From Bryobacter sp. (lineage in GTDB: Bacteria; Acidobacteriota; Terriglobia; Bryobacterales; Bryobacteraceae): a stretch of 44,868 bases of DNA. The stretch spans positions 1 through 44,868 of the forward strand of contig JALHNI010000037.1 of the NCBI GenBank assembly GCA_022843605.1, given 5' to 3'. The position numbers and the translations under genes are program-made. Position 1 is the stretch's first letter. Each line of letters begins with the position of its first letter. The notes under the pieces are model-generated. The model was not told the origin of the DNA, ran no database searches, and saw only the letters and a program-made list of their open reading frames with translations. This document shows positions 15,997-24,767 of the stretch, piece after piece.

Positions 15997-16704
15997 ATGT
16001 CTGTCGGTCGTGTGGTGAACCATGGCGAACCCCGCCAACCGCTGCGGGAAACAGCCTACGCGAGCATTCTGGGGCGGATCGCCTCCGGGGAACTGGGACC
16101 CGGGGCGGTGCTATCGCCGCGGAAACTGGGAGAAGAACTGGGGATGAGCTTCCTGCCGGTGGCGGAGGCTCTGAAGCAATTGGAATTGCAGGGGCTGGTG
16201 GAGAGCAAGGACCGGGTTGGCACGAGGGTGAAGGTGCCCACAGTGGAAGATGTGGAGGGCCTGTGCGTCGTCCGCGAGGCTCTGGAGAGTCAGGTGGCGC
16301 GGCTGGCCGCCGTACGAGCCTCAGAACCGGAGCGCAAGAGGATGATCGAGATGGCGATAGAAGTCGATCGCCGCTATGCGCGCCCCATGGGTTCCCGGAA
16401 ACAGTGGACCGAGACGAGCCGATACCACGCTCGCTTTCATCGTCTCGTGGCCGATTGTGCGCACTGCCCCGCGTTGTTGCGTGCCCTCGACTCCACGAAC
16501 GTCTTCACGCTGAAGGTATTGTTCGAAGGCGTCTTGACCGAAAAGGTGCGACCGGCTGGATTTCATGAGACTTACGCGCGCAGCATTGCGGCCGGCGATC
16601 CGGAGATGGCGGATCGCGCGGCGAGAGCGCACCTGGCCTACGGCGTACCGGCCTGGCTGAAGATCGTGGAGCAGTTGGAGCCGCAACGCCGCTGGCGGCT
16701 GTGA
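15997..16704 (+). CDS. GntR-family transcriptional regulator with FCD effector domain
   Basis: The 235-residue product has an N-terminal winged helix (about 13-75: LRETAYASILGRIASGELGPG, then SPRKLGEELGMSFLPVAEALKQLE). A helical FCD domain follows (about 85-225) with the family's metal/effector residues likely in the RYHARFHRLV and FHETYARSIAAGD segments. FCD regulators bind small carboxylates such as pyruvate, lactate, gluconate or their relatives and usually repress. It lies directly before the TonB receptor and two hydrolase genes in the same direction, with a perfect 16-bp palindrome between them. It is therefore the likely local regulator of that unit. Start ATG 15997 chosen for promoter spacing and lack of overlap with prfB. 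Confidence 0.92.
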   Translation: MSVGRVVNHGEPRQPLRETAYASILGRIASGELGPGAVLSPRKLGEELGMSFLPVAEALKQLELQGLVESKDRVGTRVKVPTVEDVEGLCVVREALESQVARLAAVRASEPERKRMIEMAIEVDRRYARPMGSRKQWTETSRYHARFHRLVADCAHCPALLRALDSTNVFTLKVLFEGVLTEKVRPAGFHETYARSIAAGDPEMADRAARAHLAYGVPAWLKIVEQLEPQRRWRL

Positions 16705-16723
16705 GGTTCTTGGAATATTCATC

Positions 16724-16739
16724 TACTGCTATAGCAGTA
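16724..16739. promoter_or_regulatory. 16-bp perfect palindrome, candidate GntR operator
   Basis: TACTGCTATAGCAGTA is fully self-complementary. It lies 20 bp after the gntR-type stop codon and 55 bp before the TonB receptor start, where a repressor would block the receptor-hydrolase operon. FCD-type GntR proteins bind short palindromes as dimers. No direct evidence ties this one to the regulator. Confidence 0.5.
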
Positions 16740-16794
16740 CTCATGCGGCTGTAATCTTCGAACCGTAACATGAAACCTCAATCAAGAGGAGAAC

Positions 16795-19700
16795 ATGCTA
16801 CTGATTCGTCTGATTTCTGCCATTTGTCTGCTCTCATTCGCGGTTTGCGCCCAGGAAACGCGAGCCACGATCGCCGGACAACTGACCGATGCCACTGGTT
16901 CCGCCGTCGGGAATGCAAACGTCACCGTCCTGAACACCGAGACCGGCGTCTTCACGAAGGTGGTCACCAATAATGCGGGTGTGTTTGAGGTGCCCTTTCT
17001 GATTCAGGGGGCGCATGAGGTGACCGCTGAGGCGCCGGGCTTCAAGCGCTATAAGCGCAGCGGCATCACGCTGGTGCTGGGCGCGCGATTGAACCTGGAG
17101 ATTCGAATGGAGGTGGGCGAAGCGGCCGCGTCGGTGACGGTCACCGAGGAGGCTCCGCTGCTGAATACACTCAGCGGATCGGCCGCGCAGGTGATGGACA
17201 ACAAGTTGGTGATGGATCTACCGACGATGAGTAACAGCGTGATTCTGCAGGCAGGGCTGACGGTCGGTATGCAGAAAACGACTTACAATAATGTAAATCT
17301 GAGTTTCACGAATGCCAGTTCGGGGCACTCGGCGACTGGCGCGGTGGGCGGGAACGAATGGTCCTTGGACGGATCGCCAAACAGCGGCCAAATGCGGCGG
17401 GCGGCTTACTTGCCCTTCACCGATGCGATTCAGGAGATGCGGGTGGAGTCGACGACGTTCGACGCGACAGTGGGGCACTCAACGGGTGCGTATGTGATGA
17501 TGACGACTAAGTCGGGGACAAACGAGTTTCACGGCACGTTGAGTAATACGCACTGGCAGCAGCGCTGGCACGCGACAGCGAGCACCGATAGCGGCGTCTA
17601 TTGGGGACGGATCCGTGCGGCTGAGCTGGCCGGCAATACAGCCTTGGCGGAGGAGTTGCGTTCGCAGCCGCGGCAACCGTCCGGGCGGTCGAACACTTAC
17701 TCCGGGTCACTGGGTGGTCCGGTTCGGATCCCGAAGATCTACGACGGACGCAACAAGTTGTTCTTCTTCTTTATTTACACCGGCCAGACGGAGCGGTTCT
17801 TCGATCTGGAGACGGGACGCAAGATCTACACGGTACCAACCGCGGACGAGAGGCGGGGTGACTTCTCGAGGCTGTTGCGCTTGAATGCCACGCGGTATCA
17901 GATCTATGATCCCTTGACGACGCGCCTGAATGCTGCCAACGGTCTATTCGTCCGCGAAGCATTTCCCGGAAACCAGGTGCCGTTAAGTCGCATCGCGAAT
18001 CCGAAGATGTACGATTTCTATTCGAAAGTGTATCCTTTGCCTAACAATCCGGCGATCGCTGATCTGGACGGAAACAGTAATCTGTTCAGCGACCCGCTGG
18101 TGAAGTATGACTATTTTGCGATGCAGAATCGCGCCGACTGGAATGCGACAGCTAAAGATAAGTTCTTCTTCCGCTGGAGTTATAACAAGTTCAGCAATGA
18201 CCGGCAGGACTGGTCCTATTCGACAATTCCCGGATTGCATTCTGAGGCGCTGCGTCGCAACAACATTGGCGGCAGTGTCGATTACGTGCGGACGTTCGAC
18301 GCCGCTACGCTGTTGAATGTCAATTTGTCCTACAACCGATACTGGGACAACCGTCCGCTGAACGAGGTGCAATGGTCCTATAAGGCGTCGCAGGTAGGAC
18401 TGCCGGAGTACCTGGATGCGAAGGCGGGAACGCAGAGCACCTTGCCGTCCGTGGCCTTCACGAACTATCGGCAGTTAAGTAATCCGCGCGTTGCATTGCT
18501 GCCGACATCGATCGGATCGCTGCGCGTCCAAATTTCGAAGTACGCGGGGCGGCATAGTCTAACAGCTGGTTGGGATCCTCGCATGTACTACAGCGTCGGC
18601 GGCGATTCAGGGTTGAGCTACCCGGGATACACGTCGGGGCTGTTCCGCTTCAGCAACGACCTTGTACGGCAGAACTCAGCGGCCGCTGGCGTTGGGACGT
18701 TGGGGACGGAGTGGGCGGCGTTTATGCTGGGCACGCCGTCAACAGTGCAGGTAGACACGAACGATACTTACTACGCGACGACATTGCGGCATGGCTTCTA
18801 CTTCCAGGACAATTGGCGGGTGAGCAAGCGTCTCTCCTTAAATTTCGGTGCGCGGGTAGAGTACGAAGGCGGAATCAAGGAGCGGTTTGACCGGGGACTG
18901 CGGGGATACGATCCGACGCTGAAGCTGGCGATCACCGACGCGGCGCAGGCGGCATATGCCGCTTCACCGATACCGGAAGTCGCCGCGGCGAATTTCCGGG
19001 TGCTGGGTGGGCCTAGCTATCTGGGACAGGGTGTTCCGCGAACGTTGACCAATCCCACGACGCGATTGATGCCGCGCATTGGCTTCGCCTATCAGGTGAA
19101 CGAGAAGACCGTCATCCGGGGTGGCTTCGGAGTCTATTACGACACGCTCAATGCCAGCCATACATTCGCGAACCAGTTCGGGTACAACCGGTCGACGCTA
19201 ACGAATGTGACGAACGAGGCGGGAGCGAGCTGGAACTACGGTTACTTCGGATCGGCGGGAAACAATCCGCTGACGAATCCGTTTCCGGTTCGTTCGGATG
19301 GGACGCGGTTCGACGTGCCGGCCGGAAACTCGCTGGGGAGCAATAGCCTATTGGGGAGAAGCTACGGGCATATCGGCACCGACTTCTCGCCGGCAGAGTC
19401 CCGCAAAGCGCGCGTTGAGGTGGAGCGATTGTTGTGGAAGGACATGCTGATTGGTGTGAGCTATAACTGGGGCTACGTACCGAATCTTGGAGTAACCCGA
19501 GATTTGAATGCTCTGCCTCAGCAATATTGGGCCACGGGCAACGCGCGTAACACGGCAGTGGATACGGCCATGAACGCTAACGTGCCCAATCCTTTCCGCC
19601 TGGCGAACCTCACGGGGTTGCAGACCAGCAATCCCGCGCTCTACCAGGACCTGTCGACGCTCAGCTTCTTTTCTTCACCGGTGGTACGGAAGAATCAGTT

Positions 19701-20442
19701 GCTGCGGCCCTTCCCGCATCAGACTGGCTTAACGCAGTCGCAAGAGCCGATCGGCGAGAACAAATTCAATTCGATGGTGGTGCGCCTGGAGCGACGGTTC
19801 CGCAATGGCTTGGTCTTCAATACCCATTGGGAATGGTCACACACGATGTCGCGGGACTGGTTTGCGAACCCGTATGACGAGAAGCCCTTGTGGCGCGAAA
19901 GCGACTTCTCGCGTCCGCATCGTTGGGTGGTGACGGCGCTCTACGAACTGCCTTTCGGAAAGGGCAAACCGTGGCTGCGGGACGGATGGGGCCGGCGGGC
20001 GTTGGGCGGCTGGCAGCTAGGCGCGGCCTCGCAACGGCAGAGCGGCGAGTGCATCGATTTCGGCAACGTCTTCTTCTACGGCAACGACTATCGGGACATT
20101 GTGCTGCCGAGTTCGGAGCGCACGCAAGATCGCTGGTTCCGGACGGATCAGTTCGAGCGGGCTTCGGCCCGAGTGCCGGGTACGTTCCATGCGCGGGCTT
20201 TTCCGAGCCGCATGAACTGGCTACGAACGGAGACCCTGCAGCAGATCGATGCGAATCTGATGAAGAATGTATTGGTGAGCGAACGGATCCGCATGTCGTT
20301 CCGGGTGGACCTGATCAATGCTCTGAACAAGCAGGTGCTGGGGAATCCGAGCGTCAATCCACTGGATACGAACTTTGGCCGGGTTTCGTCTTTCGTGAAC
20401 ACACCGCGGCTGGTGCAACTAACTTTCCGGCTGAACTTCTAG
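16795..20442 (+). CDS. Oar-like TonB-dependent outer-membrane receptor with carboxypeptidase-regulatory domain
   Basis: The 1215-residue product has a signal peptide (LISAICLLSFAVCAQ) and a carboxypeptidase-regulatory-like beta-sandwich (about 22-105: ATIAGQLTDATGSAVGNANV). A plug region (about 110-235) and a beta-barrel of about 950 residues follow, ending in the outer-membrane sorting signal with C-terminal Phe (LVQLTFRLNF). This giant Oar/Cna-B type is abundant in Solibacter relatives and is thought to import large or polymeric ligands. The ligand cannot be read from the sequence. An AGAGGAG Shine-Dalgarno precedes ATG 16795. It is 10 bp from the downstream hydrolase, so the pair is an operon and the receptor probably imports or binds a substrate related to those enzymes. 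Confidence 0.92.
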   Translation: MLLIRLISAICLLSFAVCAQETRATIAGQLTDATGSAVGNANVTVLNTETGVFTKVVTNNAGVFEVPFLIQGAHEVTAEAPGFKRYKRSGITLVLGARLNLEIRMEVGEAAASVTVTEEAPLLNTLSGSAAQVMDNKLVMDLPTMSNSVILQAGLTVGMQKTTYNNVNLSFTNASSGHSATGAVGGNEWSLDGSPNSGQMRRAAYLPFTDAIQEMRVESTTFDATVGHSTGAYVMMTTKSGTNEFHGTLSNTHWQQRWHATASTDSGVYWGRIRAAELAGNTALAEELRSQPRQPSGRSNTYSGSLGGPVRIPKIYDGRNKLFFFFIYTGQTERFFDLETGRKIYTVPTADERRGDFSRLLRLNATRYQIYDPLTTRLNAANGLFVREAFPGNQVPLSRIANPKMYDFYSKVYPLPNNPAIADLDGNSNLFSDPLVKYDYFAMQNRADWNATAKDKFFFRWSYNKFSNDRQDWSYSTIPGLHSEALRRNNIGGSVDYVRTFDAATLLNVNLSYNRYWDNRPLNEVQWSYKASQVGLPEYLDAKAGTQSTLPSVAFTNYRQLSNPRVALLPTSIGSLRVQISKYAGRHSLTAGWDPRMYYSVGGDSGLSYPGYTSGLFRFSNDLVRQNSAAAGVGTLGTEWAAFMLGTPSTVQVDTNDTYYATTLRHGFYFQDNWRVSKRLSLNFGARVEYEGGIKERFDRGLRGYDPTLKLAITDAAQAAYAASPIPEVAAANFRVLGGPSYLGQGVPRTLTNPTTRLMPRIGFAYQVNEKTVIRGGFGVYYDTLNASHTFANQFGYNRSTLTNVTNEAGASWNYGYFGSAGNNPLTNPFPVRSDGTRFDVPAGNSLGSNSLLGRSYGHIGTDFSPAESRKARVEVERLLWKDMLIGVSYNWGYVPNLGVTRDLNALPQQYWATGNARNTAVDTAMNANVPNPFRLANLTGLQTSNPALYQDLSTLSFFSSPVVRKNQLLRPFPHQTGLTQSQEPIGENKFNSMVVRLERRFRNGLVFNTHWEWSHTMSRDWFANPYDEKPLWRESDFSRPHRWVVTALYELPFGKGKPWLRDGWGRRALGGWQLGAASQRQSGECIDFGNVFFYGNDYRDIVLPSSERTQDRWFRTDQFERASARVPGTFHARAFPSRMNWLRTETLQQIDANLMKNVLVSERIRMSFRVDLINALNKQVLGNPSVNPLDTNFGRVSSFVNTPRLVQLTFRLNF

Positions 20443-20452
20443 AAGGAGCTGC

Positions 20453-21568
20453 ATGATTTCTATTTCGAGGCGTTCTTTACTGGCGGCGGCCATGGCCGCG
20501 CCGCGGCGCAAGGTGTTGATCTGCCTGATCGATGGCTTAGGGCCGGATTACATCGCCGCCAGTGAGATGCCGAACCTGAAACGCTTGATGACGGAGGGAG
20601 TCTACCGGGAGGGCAATTGCGCCATGCCCTCCCTCACCAACGTCAACAATGCATCGCTGGCGACAGGCTCCTTCCCCGATCGTCATGGAATTACGGCGAA
20701 TACATTTCTGGACCGTGAGTTGGGCCGCGTGGTTGAGATGTCGTCGCCGAAGTATCTGATGCGGAAAACGGTGTTTGAGACCGCCCAGGAGAAGGGCTGG
20801 AAAACGGCTTTCTGCGGGGCGAAGGATAAGATCCGGACACTGATTGCGGCGAACGTCGGGACGTCGGTGGGCGCTGAAAAGCAGGGGATTCCGATGTACG
20901 AGGCGGCGAACAGTTACTGGGTCTTCGAGCAGGGACGGACGCTGTTACGACGGCCGGATGTGGACTTACTGTATCTAACGACCACCGATTACATGATGCA
21001 TACTTATCCGCCGGGTGAGTCGCGGTCCCAGGAGCATCTGAAGCGGTTGGACGGGTTACTGGCCGGCATGGTGGACGACCACCCGAAACTGGAACTTTAC
21101 CTGTGTGCCGATCACGGCATGAATGAGAAGACCGTGGCGATCGATCCGGTGAGGGTGCTGGCGGAGAAGGGCATCCGGGCTAGCGGCGCGGCGGCGATTG
21201 CCGACAAGCACAAGGTGCATCACCAGGACCTGGGTGGAAGCCTCTATCTGGACCTCGAGAATCCGGCAGAGGCCGGCAAAGCCAGGGAAGCGCTGCTGGC
21301 CGAGCCGGGGATCGAAGCCGCGATCCCGAGAAATGAGGCCGCGCGGCAGTTCCGGTTGATGGCGGAGCGGACCGGCGATTTGTTTGTGCTGGCAGCGAAG
21401 AACGCGGCTCTGGGCCAGTTGAAGGCGAAGCGTACCGAAGTGCGCGTGCGGACGCATGGATCGCTGCATGAGCGACGGATTCCTTTGTTGGTGTACGGGC
21501 GGAAGCCGGGCAAGTTGGAGTCGATCGTCGATTTAACGGCAAAGCGCGCGTGGGAGGAAAGAGTATGA
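20453..21568 (+). CDS. Phosphonoacetate hydrolase-like enzyme, probably Tat-exported
   Basis: Phosphonoacetate hydrolase (PhnA, alkaline phosphatase superfamily) cleaves the C-P bond of phosphonoacetate to acetate and phosphate. The 371-residue product has the characteristic block CAMPSLTNVNNASLATG with nucleophile Thr62. Its likely Zn ligands are Asp27 (LIDGLG), Asp179 and His183 (TTTDYMMH), Asp220 and His221 (CADHGMN) and His335 (RTHGSLHE). The AKDK lysines 124 and 126 are also present; from memory the equivalent lysines in PhnA hold the substrate carboxylate. The N-terminus SRRSLLAAAMAA resembles a Tat signal, which is unusual for PhnA. AAGGAG precedes ATG 20453. The gene overlaps the next by four bases. 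Another phosphodiesterase specificity is possible. Confidence 0.82.
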   Translation: MISISRRSLLAAAMAAPRRKVLICLIDGLGPDYIAASEMPNLKRLMTEGVYREGNCAMPSLTNVNNASLATGSFPDRHGITANTFLDRELGRVVEMSSPKYLMRKTVFETAQEKGWKTAFCGAKDKIRTLIAANVGTSVGAEKQGIPMYEAANSYWVFEQGRTLLRRPDVDLLYLTTTDYMMHTYPPGESRSQEHLKRLDGLLAGMVDDHPKLELYLCADHGMNEKTVAIDPVRVLAEKGIRASGAAAIADKHKVHHQDLGGSLYLDLENPAEAGKAREALLAEPGIEAAIPRNEAARQFRLMAERTGDLFVLAAKNAALGQLKAKRTEVRVRTHGSLHERRIPLLVYGRKPGKLESIVDLTAKRAWEERV

Positions 21569-23919
21569 AGTGGCGGATTTGGCCGATCCTGGCGATGAGT
21601 CTGGCGGCGCAACAGCCGGGTCCGGTGGTGGGCGGTGGCAACCGTCTGGTGAGCGGATGGATCGTGAAACCGGCGGGACGCCAAGTGCCGCTGAGCAACC
21701 TGCCGATGAACCAGCGTCTGTCAGCCGATGGACAATTTGTGTTCATTTTGCAGGCAGGGCACGCAAAGCCGTCGGTGAGTGCGCACAAGGTAGGAACCGG
21801 TGAGCAGGTAGCGAGTGTTTCGCTGCCGGATGCCTGGCTGGGTTTAGCGGTGTCAGGAGACCGGGTGTTGGTGGGCGGAGGCAATTCGCACGCGGTGCAC
21901 GAACTCAAGTGGGAAGGCGGACAACTGACGCTGTCGCGAAGTTGGAGGACTGACGACGCGCAAGCCTTTGTGGGCGACGTGCAGGTAAACGAAAAGGGAC
22001 AGGTGTTCGCAGCGAGTCTGCTGGGCAACGCGGTGCTCGAGTTCGAGATGGCGAGCGGCAAGCAGGTGCGCAGTATCGCTACGGGGGCCTTGCCTTATCG
22101 GATTCTGTGCGAGCCGGGGCAATTGCTGGTGACCAGTTGGACGGAAAGCGCAGTGCACCGGCACCGCTTGGCTGACGGTGCCGCGGAACGCTTCGTGGCG
22201 GGCGATCATTCCTCAGATATTGTCAGGGGCGGCCAAAGCTACTTCGTCGCGGCGGCCAATACGAATGAGGTTTACCGGCTGGGGCTCGATGGCGCCGTGC
22301 GGGAGCGGATCAACGTATCGATGACGCCGCGGCAGCCGAAGGGCATGACACCATCCGGGTTGGCGCTGAGCCGCGACGGCAAGCAATTGTTCGTGGTGTG
22401 TTCGGACGCCAATTCGGTGGCGGTGGTGGATGTGAGCCGTGAGCGCAGCCGCGTGTTGGGCTTCATTCCGGCGGGATGGTATCCAACGAGCGTGGCGTTG
22501 CTGCCGGACGGGCGGCTGCTCATCCTGAATGGCAAGGGGCTGCGGTCCTTCCCGAACAACATGAAGGAGGGCACGAAAGACTTCACCTACGTGTCCGGGC
22601 AGCACAAGGGGACGATGTCGATGCTGGCGGCGCCCACCGTGAGCCAACTGCGCGAGTACACGAAGACGGTGATGGCGAACACGCCCTACCGCGACGAGCT
22701 ACTCGACCGGGTGTCGATTCCGGCGGGCAACCCGGTGCCGGCCAAGCCCGGGCAAGCTTCGCCCATCAAGCATGTCATCTACATCGTGAAGGAGAACCGT
22801 ACCTATGACCAGGTGTTCGGGAAGTTGGAGAAAGGCAACGGCGACCCGTCGCTGACCCTTTTCGACGAAGCCCAGGGGCCCAACCACTACAAGCTTGCCC
22901 GGGAGTTTGTGCTGTTCGACAACTTTTATGTCAATGGCGATGTCAGCGCCGACGGGCATATCTGGTCCAGCGGCGCCATTGCGCCGGACTATACGCAAAA
23001 GCTGTATCCGAATCTGTATGCGGGGCGGGGAGGGAAGTTCAGCCTGTACTTCGGACGGCCTCCGATCAATCAGTCCGAGAAGGGCGTGCATCCGGCGGGC
23101 GGCTATCTGTGGGACGCGGCGTTTGAAAAGGGCTTGACGGTTCGCAACTATGGATGGCTCGTGAAGCTGATCCCGGCGGCGAAGGAGGGAGAAAAGCAGT
23201 GGAGCGAAGCGGCCAGCGAGCGGTTGGGCGCGGTGACGAACCCGTATTTCCGTGGATTCGATACGAATTTTCCAGACCGAGACCGGATGAAGTGGTTCCT
23301 CAAAGATCTGGAGGAGTTCGAGCAACGTGGCGAGTTTCCAGCGCTGACGGTGATGCGTCTGGGCAACGATCATACGTCGGGTTTCCGCGCGGGCGCCTAC
23401 ACGCCGTCCGCACAGTTTGCCGACAACGACCTGGCGCTCGGCCAGTTGGTGGAGGCGATGTCGAAGTCGCGGTTCTGGAAGAATACGGCGATCTTTGTGT
23501 TGGAGGACGATGCCCAGGCGGGCCCGGATCATGTGGACTCGCATCGCAGCCCGGCATTCATCATTTCGCCCTATACGCGGCGCGGGATTGTCGATTCCAC
23601 GATGTACAACACGACCTCGATGCTGCGGACGATGGGGCTGATTCTCGGAACTCGTCCGCTCACGCACTATGACGCGGCGGCGATGCCGATGTGGCGGGCG
23701 TTCCAAAGCCAACCGGATTTGCGGCCGTACACGCTAGAGCCGGCGCGGGTGTCGTTGACTGAGCGCAACCCCGCCAGCCACCGATTGGCGGCCCAGTCGG
23801 CGAAGCTCGATTTTTCCGAGGCCGACCTCATTGAGGACGCAGAGATGAACGACATCTTGTATCTCGGTATCCAGGGCCGCCGAGCACCCGCCGCGCTTCG
23901 AAGTTGGTTTGTTGAGTAG
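21565..23919 (+). CDS. YncE-type beta-propeller fused to phosphoesterase (alkaline phosphatase superfamily)
   Basis: ATG 21565 overlaps the previous stop (ATGA) and has GGAGGAAA before it; GTG 21550 is less likely. The 784-residue product has a signal peptide (WRIWPILAMSLAAQ). A YncE/lactonase-like propeller spans about 30-395, with repeats such as GLALSRDGKQLFVVCSDANS and YPTSVALLPDGRLLILNG. A phosphoesterase domain starts at about 403 with HVIYIVKENRTYDQVFG and has metal-site residues in FVLEDDAQAGPDHVDSHRSP. The fused architecture is recurrent in bacteria, but its substrate is unknown. Its operon position after a TonB receptor and a phosphonoacetate-hydrolase-like gene suggests extracytoplasmic hydrolysis of an organophosphorus compound. 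Confidence 0.88.
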   Translation: MKWRIWPILAMSLAAQQPGPVVGGGNRLVSGWIVKPAGRQVPLSNLPMNQRLSADGQFVFILQAGHAKPSVSAHKVGTGEQVASVSLPDAWLGLAVSGDRVLVGGGNSHAVHELKWEGGQLTLSRSWRTDDAQAFVGDVQVNEKGQVFAASLLGNAVLEFEMASGKQVRSIATGALPYRILCEPGQLLVTSWTESAVHRHRLADGAAERFVAGDHSSDIVRGGQSYFVAAANTNEVYRLGLDGAVRERINVSMTPRQPKGMTPSGLALSRDGKQLFVVCSDANSVAVVDVSRERSRVLGFIPAGWYPTSVALLPDGRLLILNGKGLRSFPNNMKEGTKDFTYVSGQHKGTMSMLAAPTVSQLREYTKTVMANTPYRDELLDRVSIPAGNPVPAKPGQASPIKHVIYIVKENRTYDQVFGKLEKGNGDPSLTLFDEAQGPNHYKLAREFVLFDNFYVNGDVSADGHIWSSGAIAPDYTQKLYPNLYAGRGGKFSLYFGRPPINQSEKGVHPAGGYLWDAAFEKGLTVRNYGWLVKLIPAAKEGEKQWSEAASERLGAVTNPYFRGFDTNFPDRDRMKWFLKDLEEFEQRGEFPALTVMRLGNDHTSGFRAGAYTPSAQFADNDLALGQLVEAMSKSRFWKNTAIFVLEDDAQAGPDHVDSHRSPAFIISPYTRRGIVDSTMYNTTSMLRTMGLILGTRPLTHYDAAAMPMWRAFQSQPDLRPYTLEPARVSLTERNPASHRLAAQSAKLDFSEADLIEDAEMNDILYLGIQGRRAPAALRSWFVE

Positions 23920-23924
23920 AGGCC

Positions 23925-24767
23925 CTAGGATTGGCCGCCCTGATTGTTGGCTGCGGCGGCGCGCTTCTTGAGTGCGGCCGGCCGGGACCAGTCCTGCACG
24001 AGGGCATCTTCGAGGGCCAGAAGATCAGGGCCGGTGGCTCCGGCTGATTTGGACGGTTGGGGACTCTGTTGCGGGGAGATGGCTTGCGGAAGTGCATCAC
24101 GTGAGTCCCAAACGCGACGGCCGTTCCGGGCGTAAAGGCGAAGCGCCTGGGAGAAACACTTCTCAGCCAGCGTGACGGCGACGTCATGAGCCAAGCCGGA
24201 GTCGCGTAGGGAGTCGACGGTGCGCGCAAACATCGGCAGGGATTCCAAGTGCAAACGGCCAACACTATCGGCGAGTTGCTGTTTGCCGCCAGAGTTGAGC
24301 CGGGTGAATTTGAGTCCGTCGGTTTCGAGCAGGCGAACGACGGGCGCAAGGGCCACCGGGTCGCCTTCGCCGATGAAACGCAGATGTTCATAGTGCGGCA
24401 ACGGACCCACGGCGGCGGTTTGTGCGCCGAGTTCGCGTAGTTCGCCTAACTCGGCCAGTTCCAGTTCTTCGTCGCAGAGCACCAAACGCAATCCGCGCAG
24501 GTCATACCCACGGGCGCGCCACTCATCGACGATAGTGCGGAGGCTCTTCGCCGGCAGGAATAGCAGCACGGCTTCGCAGCGACGCAACTCCTCCCAGTCG
24601 GTGGTATGAAAGCCGGTGCGCAGCAAAGTATTTGAGGCACGGCTAGCAAGCCTGAGGCTCGTGGAATAGACAGGACCCACGTTGCGCTTCAATTCAAGCG
24701 TCTTTTCAATCCACAATCCGGTGATCTTTCCGGCCGTCACCAAGCCGATCCGATGGACTCTCTTCAT
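23925..24767 (-). CDS. Rossmann-fold protein related to DUF2520/ProC-like dehydrogenases
   Basis: The 280-residue product has an N-terminal Rossmann-like fold with a degenerate glycine motif ([19 protein letters not shown]) and a helical C-terminal domain (about 150-235) like the dimerisation domain of pyrroline-5-carboxylate reductase or DUF2520 proteins. The tail is polar and low in complexity. NAD(P) binding is plausible but the canonical GxGxxG is not intact (TAGKITG). The start overlaps the uvrB stop by four bases (ATGA), so it is translationally coupled to uvrB. A repair role does not follow from that alone. Confidence 0.7.
   Translation of the reverse strand: MKRVHRIGLVTAGKITGLWIEKTLELKRNVGPVYSTSLRLASRASNTLLRTGFHTTDWEELRRCEAVLLFLPAKSLRTIVDEWRARGYDLRGLRLVLCDEELELAELGELRELGAQTAAVGPLPHYEHLRFIGEGDPVALAPVVRLLETDGLKFTRLNSGGKQQLADSVGRLHLESLPMFARTVDSLRDSGLAHDVAVTLAEKCFSQALRLYARNGRRVWDSRDALPQAISPQQSPQPSKSAGATGPDLLALEDALVQDWSRPAALKKRAAAANNQGGQS

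Noticed and set aside
16710..16735. TTGGAA and TATAGC as a sigma-70 promoter before the TonB receptor
   Set aside because: The spacing is only 14 bp and the second element is part of the palindrome, so it is not convincing.
22699..23712. 337-codon open frame opposite the phosphoesterase domain
   Set aside because: It is an antisense shadow of a domain with recognised motifs, with His/Arg-rich composition.
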